Assembly: GCA_963793105.1 (NCBI GenBank)
Contig: CAWBZB010000014.1
Coordinates: 60,219 to 124,218 of the forward strand
Source of the DNA: UBA10649 sp963793105
GTDB lineage: Bacteria > Actinomycetota > Actinomycetes > S36-B12
Direction of reading: 5' to 3'
DNA length: 64,000 nt
The notes under the pieces are model-generated. The model ran no database searches. It was not told the DNA's origin and worked only from the letters and a program-made list of their open reading frames with translations. How positions within the stretch are numbered: position 1 is the stretch's first letter; the number at the start of each line of letters is the position of its first letter. This document shows, piece by piece, positions 42,440-51,047 of this stretch. Position numbers and translations under genes: made by a program.

Positions 42440-43939
42440 CTATCGGCGACGCGACCGCTTCTCGCGCACCCGCATCACGATGCGGATCGGCGTCCCCGAG
42501 AAGCCGAAGTCCTCGCGCAGCCGACGCTCGATGAAGCGCCGGTACCCCGCCTCGAGGAAGCCCGTCGTGAACAGGGCGAACGTGGGCGGACCGACCTGGA
42601 CCTGGGCGCCGAAGAGGATCCTCGGCTGCCGGCCACCCCGCAGCGGATGCGGATGGGCGTCGGTGAGCTCCTTGATGAACTGGTTGAGGCGCCCGGTGGA
42701 GACCCGCGTCTCCCACCCCGCCAGGGCCTCCTCGATCGCCGGCGTCAGCTTCTCGACGTGCCGCTTCGTCTTCGCCGAGATGTTGACCCGCGGAGCCCAC
42801 GGCACCTGCACGAGGTCACGATCGATCTCGCGGTCGAGGTACTTGCGTCGCTCCTCGTCGGTGAGGTCCCACTTGTTGAAGGCAAGGACCAGAGCGCGGC
42901 CGGCTTCGATGACCATGTGGATGATGCGGACGTCCTGCTCGGTCAGCGGCTCGGACGCGTCGACAAGCACCACCGCGACCTCGGCCCGGTCCAGGGCCGC
43001 CTGCGTGCGCAGGGTCGCGTAGTACTCGTGGCCGCTCGCCTCCTTGGCGCGCCGACGGATGCCCGCCGTGTCGACGAACCACCACCAGGTGTCCTTGAGC
43101 TTGATGAGCTCGTCGACGGGGTCGACCGTCGTGCCCGCGACGCTGTCGACGACCACCCGGTCGCCACCGGCGAGCGCGTTCAGGAGCGACGACTTCCCGA
43201 CGTTGGGCTTGCCCAGGAGCGCCACCCGGCGCGGCCCGCCGGAACGGGACAGCCCCGCACCCTCCTCAGGAAGCATGGCAACCGCGGCATCAAGCAGGTC
43301 CCCTGCGCCACGCCCGTGCAGGGCAGAGACCGGGTGCGGCTCACCGAGCCCCAGTGACCACAGTGCCGACGCCTCCAGCTCGGTGGTGGCATCGTCCACC
43401 TTGTTGGCGACGAGCAGGACCGGCTTGCCGGACTTGCGCAGCACCGGAACCACCGCCTCGTCGGTGTCGGTCGGCCCGACCTTCGCGTCGACGATGAACA
43501 TCACGGCGTCCGCGTCGTTGACGGCCCGCTCAGCCTGGGCGGCGATCTGCGCAGCCATCCCCCTGGCCTTGCGGTTCCAGCCGCCGGTGTCGATGAGGAT
43601 GAACCGTCGCCCGTTCCACTCCGCCTCGTAGCTGACGCGGTCGCGCGTGACCCCCGGGACGTCCTCGACGACCGCTTCACGGCGGCCGATCATCCGGTTG
43701 ACGAGTGTCGACTTGCCGACGTTCGGGCGACCCACCACCGCGAGGACCGGCAGCCCCGAATGCTCGCCCCCAGGACGCATGAGCTCGTCGAGCTCCGCAT
43801 CGATGTCCCCGAACTCCGTGCGGGCTGCCTCCAGCGCGGCCGCCACGGCATCGTCGTCGAGGTCGTCTACCTGCGACGTCTCCTCGTCGACAGGCGACTC
43901 ATCGGCGGCGTCGTCGAACGGAACCCACTCGTCACTCAT
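42440..43939 (-). CDS. der: Ribosome-assembly GTPase Der (EngA)
   Basis: The 499-residue protein has two GTPase domains, GRPNVGKSTLVNRMIGR near residue 68 and GKPNVGKSSLLNALAGG near 240, each with DxxG (DTGGW, DTAGI) and NKxD (NKVDD, NKWDL) motifs. A C-terminal KH-like domain ends with GTPIRIVMRVREK. It acts in maturation of the 50S subunit. The N-terminal ~55 residues are an acidic extension common in actinobacterial Der. It is the last gene of the cmk-plsC-like-der group. Confidence 0.95.
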   Translation of the reverse strand: MSDEWVPFDDAADESPVDEETSQVDDLDDDAVAAALEAARTEFGDIDAELDELMRPGGEHSGLPVLAVVGRPNVGKSTLVNRMIGRREAVVEDVPGVTRDRVSYEAEWNGRRFILIDTGGWNRKARGMAAQIAAQAERAVNDADAVMFIVDAKVGPTDTDEAVVPVLRKSGKPVLLVANKVDDATTELEASALWSLGLGEPHPVSALHGRGAGDLLDAAVAMLPEEGAGLSRSGGPRRVALLGKPNVGKSSLLNALAGGDRVVVDSVAGTTVDPVDELIKLKDTWWWFVDTAGIRRRAKEASGHEYYATLRTQAALDRAEVAVVLVDASEPLTEQDVRIIHMVIEAGRALVLAFNKWDLTDEERRKYLDREIDRDLVQVPWAPRVNISAKTKRHVEKLTPAIEEALAGWETRVSTGRLNQFIKELTDAHPHPLRGGRQPRILFGAQVQVGPPTFALFTTGFLEAGYRRFIERRLREDFGFSGTPIRIVMRVREKRSRRR

Positions 43940-43996
43940 GCCGCGCTCCCATTCTCATGCTGCCTGCTCTCGTGTCCTGGCGACCGTGCCTCAGGG

Positions 43997-44617
43997 TCAC
44001 GCCCGACCCGCGCGCCGCGCGGCCAGCTCCTCGGCATCGCTGACGATCTGGCGCACGTGCTCGGCGATGGCCGTCCGTGTCGTCGCCCGCAACGGGTCTC
44101 CCGGCACGTGCACCCGCACCGGCGGCGCGAAGTACACGTCGATTCGTGACCGCGGCCGGGGCGGATCCGTGGGCACCCTGCCCTCTGCGCCGAAGAGTAC
44201 GACCGGCATCACCTCGACGCCGGTCATGGCCACAAGGTACCCCACGGACACGGAACTGCCCGCCACGACGACCGCGCGCTCGTCCCTGAGGGCGGCCAGG
44301 GCACTGCGCTGGGCATGAACGGCAGTCGGGAGCCGGACGGGGATGTCGCCCGCCTTGGCGAGCATCGCCTCCGGAAGGGCGCTGGCCATGGCCGCGCTCG
44401 CCAGCACGTGGATCGGGCGCGGGGCCGTGGCGTGCACGACTGCCCCGGCGAGCATCCCCTCGCAGCGGGTCACCATGAGCAAGGCACCCGACGTCCCGAC
44501 GTGATGGGCACCGTGGGCGCGCAGCTGGTAGGTCATGCGCAGCGCGGCGGACGTCAGGTTGCGTGCATGCGCTGCGCCCGACCACGACGGAGGCTGCACC
44601 TCGATTCCGGTGGTCAC
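43997..44617 (-). CDS. PlsC-like acyltransferase homologue, catalytic motifs degenerate
   Basis: Its place between cmk and der is where actinobacteria usually carry a 1-acyl-glycerol-3-phosphate acyltransferase. The fold outline is kept (PRPIHVLASAAMASALPE, GDIPVRLPTAVHAQRSALAAL, PVVLFGAEGRVP). However, the NHxxxxD catalytic motif is replaced by TRCEGM and the FPEGT motif by VVAGSSVS. Length is 206 residues from GTG at 44617, 4 nt after cmk. It is probably not an active acyltransferase; a structural or binding role is possible. Confidence 0.65.
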   Translation of the reverse strand: MTTGIEVQPPSWSGAAHARNLTSAALRMTYQLRAHGAHHVGTSGALLMVTRCEGMLAGAVVHATAPRPIHVLASAAMASALPEAMLAKAGDIPVRLPTAVHAQRSALAALRDERAVVVAGSSVSVGYLVAMTGVEVMPVVLFGAEGRVPTDPPRPRSRIDVYFAPPVRVHVPGDPLRATTRTAIAEHVRQIVSDAEELAARRAGRA

Positions 44618-44621
44618 GACG

Positions 44622-45311
44622 TCATCTCGGCAGCGATCGGACGAGGTCGCACACGTGGTCGATGACCTCGTCGAGCGTGAAGGCGGTGGTGTCCACGACG
44701 ACGGCGTCGGCCGCCTGGGACAGCGGCGACGTCGCCCGGTTGGAGTCCTTGGCATCGCGCTCGCGCAGGGCCGTCTCCGTCAGCTGCACGTCGACCCCGT
44801 CCTTGCCCAGGTCCGTGTCCTGCGCCGCACGGCGGGCGGCCCGCACCGCCGGGTCCGCGGTGATGAAGATCTTCAGGTCGGCATCCGGCAATACCACCGT
44901 CGTGATGTCCCGTCCCTCGACGACGATGCCCTCGCCGGCGGCCCTCGCCGCTTCGACCTCGGCGCGCTGGACCTCAACCAAGGTCTCGCGCACCAGCGGG
45001 ACGGCGCTCACCGCGCTGACGGCACCCGTCACGGCGTCGCCACGGATGGGGCCGGACACGTCGGTCGCCCCCACATGGATGCTGGGGTCGCGCGGATCGG
45101 TGCCGCTGATGATGCGCACCCCGCCCGTCATCGCGGCCACGGCCGCCGGGTCATCGACGTCGACGCCGGCATCCAGGACGGCCCATGTCATCGCCCGGTA
45201 CATCGCACCCGTGTCGAGGTAGCGAAGCCCCAGTTGCTCGGCCACCCCTCGGCAGACACTGGACTTCCCCGATCCGGCCGGGCCGTCGACGGCGATGACA
45301 GGGGTGGGCAC
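44622..45311 (-). CDS. cmk: Cytidylate kinase
   Basis: The 229-residue protein has the P-loop GPAGSGKSSVCRGVAEQLG at the N-terminus, then LRYLDTGAMYRAMTW. EGRDITTVVLPDADLKIFITADP and a late RDxxDxxR-type segment ERDAKDSNRATSPL complete the NMP-kinase signature. It phosphorylates CMP and dCMP. GTG at 45311 starts 26 nt after the tyrA stop, so it is co-transcribed with it. Confidence 0.94.
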   Translation of the reverse strand: MPTPVIAVDGPAGSGKSSVCRGVAEQLGLRYLDTGAMYRAMTWAVLDAGVDVDDPAAVAAMTGGVRIISGTDPRDPSIHVGATDVSGPIRGDAVTGAVSAVSAVPLVRETLVEVQRAEVEAARAAGEGIVVEGRDITTVVLPDADLKIFITADPAVRAARRAAQDTDLGKDGVDVQLTETALRERDAKDSNRATSPLSQAADAVVVDTTAFTLDEVIDHVCDLVRSLPR

Positions 45312-45337
45312 GCAGTGAGCCTACCGAGCGCGGCCGT

Positions 45338-46444
45338 TCAGGCGCGTACGTCGAAGTACAGGGCCCGGAGCGCGTCAGCGAGCCGGTCCCCCGCCTCGGG
45401 CTTGACGTACAGGGCCACGAGTCCGCTCGGGCGGCCGAGCACGTGCTCGATCCGGATGTCCTCGAGGTTCACCTGGGCGACCCCGACGGCGGAGAAGAGC
45501 CGGCCGAGCTCGCCCGGCCGGTCCGCCAGCAGCACATTGACCTCTTGGAACGCAGAGGGCTCGGTGCCGTGCTTGCCCGGGATCAGCTGCTGACCGGCCA
45601 CTCCCGCCGTGAGCACGTGCCGCAGCTGGTCGTCGGCCGCCGCCGGCTGCGCCGCCGCCGACCGCAGTGCCCGTACAGTCGCCGAGAGGTCCGCGACCAC
45701 GCCGTCCAGCACGTCGGCGACCGGCCCGGCGTTCGCCTCGAGGATGTCCGACCAGAGATCCACATTCGAGGCGGCGATCCGCGTCATGTCACGCAGCCCC
45801 TGTCCGGCGATCCGCACCCGGTCGTGGTCGGACTCGACGAGCCGGCCGGCCAGCACGCTCGCCAGCACCTGCGGGGTGTGCGACACCAGGGCCACCGCGG
45901 CGTCATGCTCGCCCAGCGCCATCTCGATCGGGTAGGCACCGCACGTCGTGACGAGGAGCCGCACGCGTTGGACGTGCTCGGTCCCGCTGCTCTCCAACGG
46001 AGTCAGGACCCAGAGCCGATCGTCCAGGAGGTTGGCGCGGGCCGCTGCGGCACCGGAAACCTCGCGCCCGGCCATCGGATGGCCGCCGACCAGGCGGACC
46101 GGATCCGCCCCAGCCGCCAACGCACCCGTGATGATCGGCTCCTTGACCGACGTGACATCGGTGATCGTCGCGTCGGGGAAGTCGCTCGACGCGGTCGCGA
46201 GCACGGCCGGGGCGTGCCTCGGCGGAACGGCAACCACCACGATCGTCGGCCGGTCGCCCTCCATCGCCGCTCGCCCGGCCCCCTCATCGCACGCGACACG
46301 GAGGCTCTCGTCGTCGATGTCGGAGAGCAGCACGTCGACGCCGGCACGACGAAGCGACAACGCCACGGACGTTCCGATCAGGCCGGTGCCGATGACGAGA
46401 ACGGAGCCGTCGATGGCGCCGGCCTCACCTACCCCTGCGCTCAT
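45338..46444 (-). CDS. tyrA: Prephenate dehydrogenase with ACT domain
   Basis: The 368-residue protein has a Rossmann motif VLVIGTGLIGTSVALSLRRAG at the N-terminus, VGGHPMAGREVSG and VSHTPQVLASVLAG for substrate binding. A C-terminal ACT domain (FQEVNVLLADRPGELGRLFSAVG) should give feedback control by tyrosine. It converts prephenate to 4-hydroxyphenylpyruvate. Its ATG overlaps the chorismate mutase stop (ATGA), pairing two steps of tyrosine synthesis. Confidence 0.93.
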   Translation of the reverse strand: MSAGVGEAGAIDGSVLVIGTGLIGTSVALSLRRAGVDVLLSDIDDESLRVACDEGAGRAAMEGDRPTIVVVAVPPRHAPAVLATASSDFPDATITDVTSVKEPIITGALAAGADPVRLVGGHPMAGREVSGAAAARANLLDDRLWVLTPLESSGTEHVQRVRLLVTTCGAYPIEMALGEHDAAVALVSHTPQVLASVLAGRLVESDHDRVRIAGQGLRDMTRIAASNVDLWSDILEANAGPVADVLDGVVADLSATVRALRSAAAQPAAADDQLRHVLTAGVAGQQLIPGKHGTEPSAFQEVNVLLADRPGELGRLFSAVGVAQVNLEDIRIEHVLGRPSGLVALYVKPEAGDRLADALRALYFDVRA

Positions 46445-46803
46445 TGAACGAGGTCCTGCCGGAGCACCTCGGCGCCCCGCAGGTACACGTGCTGGATGGC
46501 GGATCGCGGGCCCACGATGTCGGCGTGGACGAGGATGCGCACGACTCGCGGCAGTGCCCCCCGCACGTCCATCTCCTGGGCGCAGAGCAGCGGGACGTCG
46601 ACGAGGCCGAAGTCGCGCGCGCCGGCTGCCGGGAAGGAGGACGTGAGGTCGGGGGTCCCCGTCAGGATGATGCTGACGATGTCCTCGGCGGTCAGCTCGT
46701 TGCGACCCAGTATCTCGCCCAGGAGCTCACTGACGGCCTCGCGCATCTCGTCCGCGTCATCGGCCGTCAGGCAGGTGGCGCCGCGGATTCCGCGCAGGGG
46801 CAT
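46441..46803 (-). CDS. aroH: Chorismate mutase, AroH class
   Basis: The 120-residue protein matches the AroH trimeric class: LRGIRGATCLTADDADEM, NELTAEDIVSIILTGTPDL, FPAAGARDFGLVDVPLLCAQEMDV and the late VYLRGAEVLRQDL. The arginine in IRGAT and the EMDV acid lie at active-site positions of the Bacillus enzyme. It makes prephenate for the coupled TyrA. Confidence 0.94.
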   Translation of the reverse strand: MPLRGIRGATCLTADDADEMREAVSELLGEILGRNELTAEDIVSIILTGTPDLTSSFPAAGARDFGLVDVPLLCAQEMDVRGALPRVVRILVHADIVGPRSAIQHVYLRGAEVLRQDLVQ

Positions 46804-46895
46804 GACTGCTCAACTCCTCGTGATGACCGACCGCGCACAGCGTAGCGAGATCCGATGACCCCCCTGGCCCGGTGGTACCCCCGTTCGGACCGAGG

Positions 46896-47639
46896 TCAAA
46901 GGCCGACCGAGGTGTACAGCTTGCGCAGTTCGGGACCGGTGATGGCCCGCACGACCCCCGGGCGCTGCTGGCCCAGATTGATCGGCCCGATCCGGGTGCG
47001 GACCAGCCCGGTCACCGGGTGCCCGACCGCCGAGAGCATCCGGCGGACGATCCGGTTGCGGCCCTCGTGGATCACCAGCTCGATGAGGGTGCGGTCGGGC
47101 AGCTTCTGCAGGATCCTGGCGGAATCGCACCGGGCGAGACCATCCTCGAGTTCCACGCCGGCCCGCAGTTCCTTCAGGACCGGTGGGAGCACCTGCCCGC
47201 GCACGGTGGCGACGTAGGTCTTGTCCACCTCGAAGGACGGATGCCCGAGCCGGTTTGCCAGCTCGCCGTCGTTGGTGAGGATGAGCAATCCCTCGGTGTC
47301 CGCATCGAGGCGGCCGACGTGGAACAGCCGCTCCGTGCGGCCGGCGACCCAGTCGCCCACGCAGGGTCGTCCCTCGTCGTCGGACATCGTCGAGATCACA
47401 TTCAGCGGCTTGTTGAACGCGAAGACAGCCGTGTCCGGTGCGGTGGGGACTCGCTCCCCGTCCACGCGCACGACGGCGGTCCGGGGGTCGATGCGCATCC
47501 CCTGCTCGCGCACCTGCTTGCCGTCCACCTCGACGCGCCCCTGCTCGATGAGCGCCTCGCAGGCCCGGCGGCTGCCCAGGCCGGCGGCGGCGAGGACCTT
47601 CTGCAGCCTGATCAGGCTCTCTCCTGAGTCATCACCCAT
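46896..47639 (-). CDS. rluB: 23S rRNA pseudouridine synthase (RluB-type)
   Basis: The 247-residue protein has an N-terminal S4 domain (RLQKVLAAAGLGSRRACEALI). The catalytic domain follows with FNKPLNVISTMSDDEG and the active-site aspartate in FHVGRLDADTEGLLILTNDG. It modifies a uridine in 23S rRNA, position about 2605 in E. coli. It lies 6 nt downstream of scpB in the usual actinobacterial order scpA-scpB-rluB. Confidence 0.93.
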   Translation of the reverse strand: MGDDSGESLIRLQKVLAAAGLGSRRACEALIEQGRVEVDGKQVREQGMRIDPRTAVVRVDGERVPTAPDTAVFAFNKPLNVISTMSDDEGRPCVGDWVAGRTERLFHVGRLDADTEGLLILTNDGELANRLGHPSFEVDKTYVATVRGQVLPPVLKELRAGVELEDGLARCDSARILQKLPDRTLIELVIHEGRNRIVRRMLSAVGHPVTGLVRTRIGPINLGQQRPGVVRAITGPELRKLYTSVGL

Positions 47640-47645
47640 GTCAGA

Positions 47646-48311
47646 TCAGTCCCCCGTCGCGACAGAGTCGAGGACGGCCTCGAGGTCGGCAAGATCCGGC
47701 AGATGCTCGGCCAGCGGTGGCAGGTCGTCCAGGGAGGCGATGCCCATCCGCTCCAGGAAGTGCGAGGTGGTGACGTACAGGTGGGCGCCGGACTCGCCGT
47801 CGTGGCCTGCCTCGGCGATCAGCCCGCGCGTCAGCAGCGTGCGGATGACCCCGTCGACGTTGACTCCGCGTACGGCGCTCACGCGCCCACGGGTGATGGG
47901 CTGCCGGTAGGCGATCACCGCGAGCGTCTCCAGAGACGCCTGCGTCAACCGTGCCTGCTGCCCGTCGAGCACGTAGCGCTCCACCAGCGGCGAGCAGTCC
48001 GCTCGCGTGTAGTAGCGCCAGCCCCCCGCCACCTCGCGCAGGTCGAACCCGCGTACCTGCTCGTCGTACTCGGCGGACAGCCGACGCAGCTCGTCCTCCA
48101 CCGCCTCGGCAGGCTGGCGCACCGCGGCAGCGAGATCCATGACGGTCATCGGCTCGTCGGCCAGGAGGAGCAGCGCCTCGAGTGCCGCGGAGAGCGAGGG
48201 AGCCCCGATGGCGCCGTCGTCGGCGCCGTCGTTGACGCTGTCCTCGACGCCCTCGTCGACAGCGAGATCCCCAGACTCCTCGTCGAGGACCTGATCTGCC
48301 TGCTCATTCAT
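47646..48311 (-). CDS. scpB: Segregation and condensation protein B
   Basis: The 221-residue protein has tandem winged-helix domains: LSAALEALLLLADEPMTV, YYTRADCSPLVERYVLDGQ, QASLETLAVIAYRQPITRGRVSAVRGVNVDGVIRTLL. An acidic ~45-residue N-terminal tail precedes them. It binds ScpA and Smc in the condensin complex. Its ATG overlaps the scpA stop by 8 nt, as expected for equimolar partners. Confidence 0.93.
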   Translation of the reverse strand: MNEQADQVLDEESGDLAVDEGVEDSVNDGADDGAIGAPSLSAALEALLLLADEPMTVMDLAAAVRQPAEAVEDELRRLSAEYDEQVRGFDLREVAGGWRYYTRADCSPLVERYVLDGQQARLTQASLETLAVIAYRQPITRGRVSAVRGVNVDGVIRTLLTRGLIAEAGHDGESGAHLYVTTSHFLERMGIASLDDLPPLAEHLPDLADLEAVLDSVATGD

Positions 48312-49215
48312 CTACGGTCTCCTCACCGTCCGGCGGGGCCGGCTCATCGATCTCGCTGCTCAGCGCCGCGGAGGCGTCCAGATCCACCTCGCGCTCGACG
48401 TCGAACTCGTCGGTCACCTCGACCTCGCCGTCGTCGGACCCCGTCCACCGGATGGTCAGGTCGCCCAGGGGGGTGATCTGCTCGAACGCCACCGCCTGCT
48501 CGCGATACAGCTCCAGCAGGGCGAGGAACCGGCCGATGACGAGCAGCGTGGTCTCGCAGTCCGCGATCAGTGCGCGGAAGGTCGTCGTGCGGTGGCGGCG
48601 CAGCCGATCGACGACGATAGCCGCCTGCTCGCGCACGCTCACCCGCTGTACATGGATGTGCGCGATGGACACCTCGGGGGCCGGCTTGGGGGCGAGCGCC
48701 CGCGCCGCCAACGCCGCGAACTGGTCCGGTCCGAGCCCGATGAGCACCTCGGGCAGCAGGGCGGCGAACTGGGGCTCAAGTCCCACGGCCCGCGGGTACC
48801 GCTTGGCGGCGCCCGCCATGCGCTCCGCGAAGAGGGCCGACACCTCCTTGTAGGCCCGATACTGCAGGAGCCGGGCGAAGAGGAGATCCCGTGCCTCCAG
48901 CAGGGCGAGGTCCTCCTCGTCCTCCACCTCGCCCGAGGGCAGCAGCCGCGCGGCCTTGAGGTCGAGGAGCGTGGCGGCGACCACGAGGAACCCGCTCGCC
49001 TCGTCCAGGTCCCACGTCAGTCCCTGGCCCCTGATGTAGCCGATGAACTCGTCGGTGACCTGGTGGAGTGCGAGTTCTGTGACCTCCAGCTTGTGCTTGG
49101 AGATCAAGGACAGGAGCAGGTCGAACGGCCCCTCGAACTCACCCACCCGGACGGAGAAGCCGGTGGGCGCGTCACCTGCCGGCTGTTGCGTCGCCGCCTG
49201 CGTGGGCGTGGTCAC
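48304..49215 (-). CDS. scpA: Segregation and condensation protein A
   Basis: The 303-residue kleisin begins GFSVRVGEFEGPFDLLLSLISKHKLEVTELAL, the Smc-head binding start. Its middle part is FLVVAATLLDLKAARLLPSGE, and the C-terminal winged helix has RRHRTTTFRALIADCET. It bridges Smc and ScpB. The C-terminus has an extra acidic tail. GTG at 49215 overlaps the parA stop (GTGA). Confidence 0.93.
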   Translation of the reverse strand: MTTPTQAATQQPAGDAPTGFSVRVGEFEGPFDLLLSLISKHKLEVTELALHQVTDEFIGYIRGQGLTWDLDEASGFLVVAATLLDLKAARLLPSGEVEDEEDLALLEARDLLFARLLQYRAYKEVSALFAERMAGAAKRYPRAVGLEPQFAALLPEVLIGLGPDQFAALAARALAPKPAPEVSIAHIHVQRVSVREQAAIVVDRLRRHRTTTFRALIADCETTLLVIGRFLALLELYREQAVAFEQITPLGDLTIRWTGSDDGEVEVTDEFDVEREVDLDASAALSSEIDEPAPPDGEETVDE

Positions 49216-50264
49216 CTCGCCAGGACCTCCCGGGCCAGCTGTCGGTAGGCGTCGGCTCCCGCGCTCGTCGGCGCGAACGCGGTGATCGGCTCGCCGGCGA
49301 CGGCAGCGTCAGGGAACTTCACGGTGCGGTTGATGACGGTCTGGAAGACCTGGTCGCCGAAGGCCTGCTTCACCGTCTGCAGCACCTCGCGGCTGTGGAG
49401 GGTGCGCGGGTCGTACATCGTCGCGAGCACGCCGATGACCTGGAGGTTCGGGTTCAGCCGACTCGTGACCTTGCCCACCGTGTCCATCAGGAGGGCGACA
49501 CCGCGCAGGGCGAAGTACTCCGTCTCCATCGGGATGATGATGCCGGAACTGGCCGTGAGGGCATTGAGCGTGAGCAGTCCCAGGGACGGCTGGCAGTCGA
49601 TGAGGATGACGTCGTACTCGTCCATCACCGGAGCCAGCGCCCGACCCAGCGCATGCTCGCGCCCGACCTCGCTCACGAGCTGCACCTCGGCCGCAGACAG
49701 GTCGATGTTGCTCGGCAGGAGGTCGAGATCCTCCACCTCGGTCGACATGATCACGTCACCCACGTGGCAGTCGTTCTGGGTGAGCAGGTTGTAGATGGTG
49801 AGGTCGAGCTCATTGGGGTTCACCCCGAGCGCCACCGACAGCGCGCCCTGCGGATCGAAGTCGACGAGGAGGACGCGACGGCCGTAGGCGGCAAGGGCGG
49901 CGCCCAGGCTCACCGTCGACGTGGTCTTGCCCACTCCGCCCTTCTGGTTCACCATCGCGATGACCCGCGCCGGACCGTGCGACGTGAGCGGGGCGGGCTC
50001 GGGGATGGCCGGTGCCTCGGGGATGACGGCGACTGCCACCGGCTCCGGCTCGGGGGCCTCGACCGCGAAGAGAACCTCGGCCTCGTCGTCACTCCGGTCG
50101 CCTGGCACCTCGGCAGCGGCGGCCGGCTCGGGAGCGGCGGACATCGCGTCCGACGGCTCGGGAAGGGGCGCGGGAGGCTCGACCGGGGGTACGTCGGACG
50201 CGCCCGGCTCGTTGCCTTCGAACTCCATTGTCTTCCTTCCCTTGTCCTTCTTGGACTTCTTCAC
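49212..50264 (-). CDS. parA: ParA/Soj-family ATPase
   Basis: The 350-residue protein has an unusual ~95-residue Pro/Ala/Glu-rich N-terminal extension after a basic start (KKSKKDKGRK). The ParA domain has the deviant Walker A NQKGGVGKTTSTVSLGAAL near residue 110, VDFDPQGALSVALG and LIDCQPSLGLLTLNAL. It is the ParA paralogue that actinobacteria carry beside scpAB and not the one beside parB and the origin. It probably helps load or place the condensin. GTG at 50264. Confidence 0.9.
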   Translation of the reverse strand: MKKSKKDKGRKTMEFEGNEPGASDVPPVEPPAPLPEPSDAMSAAPEPAAAAEVPGDRSDDEAEVLFAVEAPEPEPVAVAVIPEAPAIPEPAPLTSHGPARVIAMVNQKGGVGKTTSTVSLGAALAAYGRRVLLVDFDPQGALSVALGVNPNELDLTIYNLLTQNDCHVGDVIMSTEVEDLDLLPSNIDLSAAEVQLVSEVGREHALGRALAPVMDEYDVILIDCQPSLGLLTLNALTASSGIIIPMETEYFALRGVALLMDTVGKVTSRLNPNLQVIGVLATMYDPRTLHSREVLQTVKQAFGDQVFQTVINRTVKFPDAAVAGEPITAFAPTSAGADAYRQLAREVLAR

Positions 50265-50291
50265 CGTGACCCCTCGAATCGTCGCCTGAGC

Positions 50292-51047
50292 CTACCGGCC
50301 GAGCCATCGGCCGAGGCGCAGCACCGCCGCCGCCGCAACGTCCGCCTCGCGGGCCGAGACGGAGGCATCGAGTTCCACCGTGAGCGCGATCGTCCCCAGA
50401 GACCGGTCGATCCACTCCGTCATCGTCCCGCGGCAGGGTCCGCCGCACCCGACCACCCTGGCCTGCTCCCCCATCCACCCGGCGAGCTGGCGCCCCGCGG
50501 CGCGGGCGCGTCGATGGGTGATGTCGACCACGTCGTAGGCCTGGTGGAAGGAGAGGACGGCGGTGGGCCGCTCCCGGCTCAGGAACCGCATGATCCCGCG
50601 GACCTCGGGTTCGCTGGCCGGTCTCGGACCCGACCAGAAGGGGCCGCTCCGGGGCGTGGCCGCCCACGACGCCGGGAAGTTGCGGTTCAGGTCGACGCCT
50701 CTCGCGTTCACCCGGCTCCCGGTGCGGTGACCATCGGGGTTCATCGACGTGATGAGCCACACGCCCACCCCCTCGGGCAACGGGCGGTCACGAAGCTCGC
50801 GCACGACCGCGCGACCACCGGGCTCGCTGCCGTGCATCTGGCCGATCACGACGAGCTGCACGGGGGCATCCGACGCCCCAAACTGGCGGGCGATCACGGG
50901 CACCCCCTGAGTACTCGTGGCGATCACCCGGCGTTCGCCCGTCTCGGGAGTCCCCGGCGCGGCCAGCGGGGCAGCGGCCGCGGGGGTCGCGGCCAGCGCC
51001 ACGGCCAGCGCGAGCGCGATGCCGGCGCCGAGGGCGCGGGGGCTCAT
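50292..51047 (-). CDS. Secreted M14-family zinc carboxypeptidase
   Basis: The 251-residue protein has a signal peptide (GAGIALALAVALAATPAAAA). Zinc ligands are the HGSE pair in IGQMHGSEPGGRAV and the histidine in AVLSFHQAYDV; the general-base glutamate is in TVELDASVS. The substrate arginine region is SRVNARGVDLNRNFPA. This is the MpaA/zinc carboxypeptidase fold, probably cutting cell-wall peptides. ATG overlaps the xerD stop (ATGA). Confidence 0.87.
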   Translation of the reverse strand: MSPRALGAGIALALAVALAATPAAAAPLAAPGTPETGERRVIATSTQGVPVIARQFGASDAPVQLVVIGQMHGSEPGGRAVVRELRDRPLPEGVGVWLITSMNPDGHRTGSRVNARGVDLNRNFPASWAATPRSGPFWSGPRPASEPEVRGIMRFLSRERPTAVLSFHQAYDVVDITHRRARAAGRQLAGWMGEQARVVGCGGPCRGTMTEWIDRSLGTIALTVELDASVSAREADVAAAAVLRLGRWLGR

